Positions 61,649-64,000 of a stretch of 64,000 bases of DNA are shown piece after piece. The position numbers and the translations under genes are program-made. Positions within the stretch are counted from its first letter, which is position 1. Each line of letters starts with the position of its first letter. The DNA lies in contig JBBRMY010000001.1 in NCBI GenBank assembly GCA_038230595.1, positions 34,318-98,317 on the forward strand, written 5' to 3'. The notes below the pieces were generated by a model. The model saw only the letters and a list, made by a program, of their open reading frames with translations, was not told the DNA's origin and did no database searches. Origin of the DNA: JBBRMY01 sp038230595. GTDB taxonomy: Bacteria > Bacteroidota > Ignavibacteria > Tepidaquicellales > Tepidaquicellaceae.

Positions 61649-62107
61649 TTATGCGGATTTTGAATTTTTGGAAGTGCATGCGCTGCAAACCCCGAAAAAT
61701 TCAAGAGAGTGTTTTATTTGCGAGTAGCCTTTTTGCTTTACTGATTCTTCAAGCTCTTTTAAGATACATATGTTCAGGCATTCAACTTTATTGCAGACCC
61801 TGCATACTATGTGGTGATGATGATGTCCGTGTTTAAGCATTTCATAACGCTTAAATTCATCACCGAAATTCACTTCAGTAACAAGCGAAAGCTTTACAAA
61901 CAGATCTAATATTCTATAAACAGTAACCAGATCAGTTTTCTTTTTCGAATTTTCATTCAGCAGTTTATGGATATTAGAGATCGTTAATGGCTTATTGTTT
62001 TCTCCCAGCACTTTTAATACTTTTAATCTGGGGATGGTTATTCTCTGTGACTTTGCAGAAAGTATTTTTTTGTATTCATCGTATTTATTTATCGTCATCA
62101 TTTGCAT
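61649..62107 (-). CDS. Fur-family transcriptional regulator
   Basis: A 152-residue Fur/Zur/PerR-type repressor. A winged helix (ITIPRLKVLKVLGENNKPLT) precedes the metal-sensing HGHHHHHIVCRVCNKVECL, with the C-x2-C zinc pair repeated in VCSACTSKN. It likely responds to Fe, Zn or peroxide. The start ATG overlaps the stop of the hydroxybutyryl-CoA dehydrogenase gene (TGATG). Metal specificity cannot be told here. Confidence 0.9.
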   Translation of the reverse strand: MQMMTINKYDEYKKILSAKSQRITIPRLKVLKVLGENNKPLTISNIHKLLNENSKKKTDLVTVYRILDLFVKLSLVTEVNFGDEFKRYEMLKHGHHHHHIVCRVCNKVECLNICILKELEESVKQKGYSQIKHSLEFFGVCSACTSKNSKSA

Positions 62108-62970
62108 CAGTAATTATAAAATCCTTTTTTAGTTTTTCTTCCAAGCAATCCTGAGTCAACCATTTTTTTCTGAATAAAATTTGGTCTGTATTTCGGATCA
62201 TTGAAGAAAGCTTCATAAACAGACGATGTAACTGAAAAATTAATATCAATTCCAATAAGATCCATCAGCTCGAAAGGTCCCATTGGAAATCCTCCGCAAT
62301 CTTTCATAACTGAATCAATAGTTTTGACATCTGAAGAACCTTCCGATAATATTCGCAATGCTTCTCCGTAAAATGGTCTCGCTATTCTGTTTACTATAAA
62401 TGCCGGAGTATCTTTTGCAGTTACCGGAGTCTTTTTGATCTTCTTTGTAAGTTCCAGAGTGATCTTTAATGCTTCTTCTGAGGTAAAATCACCGGCGACT
62501 AATTCAACCAGCTTCATTATATTAGCGGGATTAAAAAAATGCATTCCGACAACTCTTTCAGGATTTTTTTTCACTTTTGTAGAAAGCATTGTAAGAGATA
62601 AAGAAGAAGTATTGCTGCTTAAAATTACATCTTCACCACATATCTCATCAAGCTTTTGAAAGAGGCTTACTTTCAGATCAAGGATCTCGGGAGCGGCCTC
62701 TATTACGAAATCACTTTCCTTCATTTTATTTAGATCAGAGCTGAATTTTATTGATGAAACAGCTTTCCCCTTATCTTCTTCTGTAATTTTCTTTTTCTCT
62801 ACAGATCGTCCAAGTTCTTTATCTATTAATTTTGAAGCATTTTCAAGAACTGTATCATTTATATCATATACAATTGTCTTATACCCATTCAGCGCAAAAG
62901 AAATAATTATTCCTCTGCCCATCGTACCTGAACCTATAATTCCTATTGTTTTTATATCAGATCTCAGCAT
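62107..62970 (-). CDS. hbd: 3-hydroxybutyryl-CoA dehydrogenase
   Basis: A 287-residue NAD-dependent dehydrogenase that oxidises or reduces 3-hydroxyacyl-CoA. NAD motif IGIIGSGTMGRGIIISFALNGY; ILSSNTSSLSLTML and GMHFFNPANIMKLVELV (catalytic His-Glu pair region); GFPMGPFELMDLIGIDI near the end. It is likely to work with the enoyl-CoA hydratase at 33513 in acyl-CoA breakdown. Coupled to the Fur gene and preceded by folC. Confidence 0.92.
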   Translation of the reverse strand: MLRSDIKTIGIIGSGTMGRGIIISFALNGYKTIVYDINDTVLENASKLIDKELGRSVEKKKITEEDKGKAVSSIKFSSDLNKMKESDFVIEAAPEILDLKVSLFQKLDEICGEDVILSSNTSSLSLTMLSTKVKKNPERVVGMHFFNPANIMKLVELVAGDFTSEEALKITLELTKKIKKTPVTAKDTPAFIVNRIARPFYGEALRILSEGSSDVKTIDSVMKDCGGFPMGPFELMDLIGIDINFSVTSSVYEAFFNDPKYRPNFIQKKMVDSGLLGRKTKKGFYNY

Positions 62971-62973
62971 TTA

Positions 62974-64000
62974 TTAATTTGGACAATAAAATTTATTAAA
63001 TAAATTCAAAAATTCACTGACTAAATAGAACGAACCTGTTACCAGAATAAGATCACTATTGTCTGCAAGTTCAAGAGAGTATAACAATGCCTGATCGATC
63101 GAATCTTTAACTATAAATTTAGGATCTTTACTAATCGCCTTCAGCAGATTTACAGGCTCTTCAGCGCGATAATATTCCGGACGCGTAAGAATGATCATTG
63201 CATTAAGATCACTTAGTAAACTCAATGGAGTTTTATAGTCTTTATCCTTCATCATAGCAAAAATAATTATCAGCTTTTTGTATTTAAAGTATTTCAGATC
63301 TGAAGCAATGTTTTCAATGCCTTGCTTGTTATGCGAGACATCAATTACAATTTTTGGCTTATGATTAATTGTTTCAAGTCTTCCGTAAAAACCGGAGTTA
63401 ATTCTGATATTTTTTAATCCAATTTGTACAGATCTGCTGCTAATTTTAAAATTCTTTTTTAAAATATTTACTGCAGTAAGTACAGTTGATAAATTATTCT
63501 TCTGATAATCGCCTATAAAAGGTAATAAAAACATTTTATTGCTGCTTTGAATTGTTAAGCAGTCTTCTGTTCTTTTTGTTATTTTTAATTTATTCTCTTT
63601 TGAAGAATAAAAAACTTCAGACTTCGTTTTTGCTGCTTTCCTTTTTATTTCAACTACTGCAGCAGCAGGAAGATCTCCGATAACTACCGGAATATTATTC
63701 TTAATTATTCCTGCTTTCTCGTAAGCAATATTCTTAATTGTTTTTCCAAGAAATTCCGTATGGTCTATATCGATCGAAGTAATGACCGAAAGGATTGGGC
63801 TAAGTATATTTGTAGAATCAAGCCTCCCTCCAAGTCCTGTTTCTATTATTGCAATTTCGACTTTCTGTTTTTTAAAATATTCAAATGCCATTGCAGTTGT
63901 CACTTCAAAAAAGCTGGGCTTTATCTTTTGTATCAACGGTAATAACCTGTTTGTAATTTCAATTACTGTGTGTTTTGGAATGGTCTTTCCATTCACCCTC
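62974..64000 (-). CDS. folC: Folylpolyglutamate/dihydrofolate synthase, 5' truncated by window edge
   Basis: The frame stays open to the right edge, so the N-terminal portion with the P-loop is missing; the first possible start codon (GTG at 63996) is probably internal. The visible part has AIIETGLGGRLDSTNILSP, VITSIDIDHTEFLGKTIKN and AYEKAGIIKNNIPVVIG, which are FolC landmarks, and VIDVSHNKQGIENIASDL with the C-terminal Mur-ligase-like domain. It adds glutamates to folate. Shares a transcript with the dehydrogenase three bases away. Confidence 0.92.
   Translation of the reverse strand, partial: RVNGKTIPKHTVIEITNRLLPLIQKIKPSFFEVTTAMAFEYFKKQKVEIAIIETGLGGRLDSTNILSPILSVITSIDIDHTEFLGKTIKNIAYEKAGIIKNNIPVVIGDLPAAAVVEIKRKAAKTKSEVFYSSKENKLKITKRTEDCLTIQSSNKMFLLPFIGDYQKNNLSTVLTAVNILKKNFKISSRSVQIGLKNIRINSGFYGRLETINHKPKIVIDVSHNKQGIENIASDLKYFKYKKLIIIFAMMKDKDYKTPLSLLSDLNAMIILTRPEYYRAEEPVNLLKAISKDPKFIVKDSIDQALLYSLELADNSDLILVTGSFYLVSEFLNLFNKFYCPN

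Noticed and set aside
1..64000. CRISPR arrays, tRNA or rRNA genes, insertion sequences, prophage, toxin-antitoxin pairs
   Set aside because: I looked for regularly spaced repeats, cloverleaf-like sequences, transposase motifs and phage structural genes and found none that I could support.

Overview
The window reads as one AT-rich bacterial chromosome segment from a Gram-negative member of the Bacteroidota/Chlorobiota/Ignavibacteriota group, most likely an ignavibacterium-like organism. Four proteins end in the type IX secretion (T9SS) type-A sorting domain with the hallmark NYPNPFNP, and the C-terminal part of a PorD-like (DUF4835) T9SS protein lies at the left edge. LPS-export proteins (LptC and OstA-like), a GT9 heptosyltransferase-like enzyme and Lnt point to an outer membrane. 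Most genes start without a visible Shine-Dalgarno sequence, as in Bacteroidota. No rRNA, tRNA, CRISPR array, prophage or insertion sequence was recognised. The organism assignment is inferred from protein families only.

Layout. 1-9.9 kb: cell-surface genes (PorD end, M61 peptidase, two lipoprotein/membrane proteins of unknown function, a T9SS cupredoxin, queA, and a large T9SS protein with a predicted internal-thioester adhesin domain behind a promoter region rich in palindromes). 10-22 kb: a FAD oxidoreductase, M19 dipeptidase, lptC, YjbR, SGNH hydrolase, LOG protein, a stand-alone Pol-beta-type nucleotidyltransferase, DinB, a methyltransferase, two tandem exported ferritin-like proteins, an alpha/beta hydrolase and YqgE. 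22-33 kb: a GT9 glycosyltransferase, then a long minus-strand run of small accessory enzymes (NTF2-like, uridine-kinase-like, an internally deleted cupin, PaiB-like, DoxX-like, hotdog thioesterase, tadA, a deacetylase-like protein, an aldo/keto reductase and an O-methyltransferase). 33-44 kb: a plus-strand metabolic run (enoyl-CoA hydratase, trypsin-like protease with TPRs, sdhA, a secreted protein, sdhB, obg, surE), followed by a convergent eukaryote-type citrate synthase. 44-50 kb: metallohydrolase, parA, parB, ridA, SRPBCC, and a T9SS BNR-repeat protein. 50-64 kb: rpsT, an OstA-like protein, a T9SS subtilase, kynureninase, ispF, PAP2, lnt, a DUF2071 protein, then a minus-strand run acpS, HAD, Fur, 3-hydroxybutyryl-CoA dehydrogenase and folC (cut by the right edge).

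How the parts relate. SdhA/SdhB and citrate synthase give TCA/respiratory capacity, while enoyl-CoA hydratase and hydroxybutyryl-CoA dehydrogenase give acyl-CoA metabolism. The envelope genes build LPS and lipoproteins. The T9SS would export the protease, BNR, cupredoxin and adhesin-like proteins to the surface.

The most distinctive things in the window are: (i) the thioester-domain T9SS protein at 7279-9867 with a duplicated palindromic site upstream; (ii) at least seven different families of short palindromic repeats scattered between genes, one present as two inverted composite copies and another as a pair with a compensated base pair; (iii) a cupin lacking its metal-binding motif; and (iv) an uncharacterised secreted protein sitting between sdhA and sdhB.
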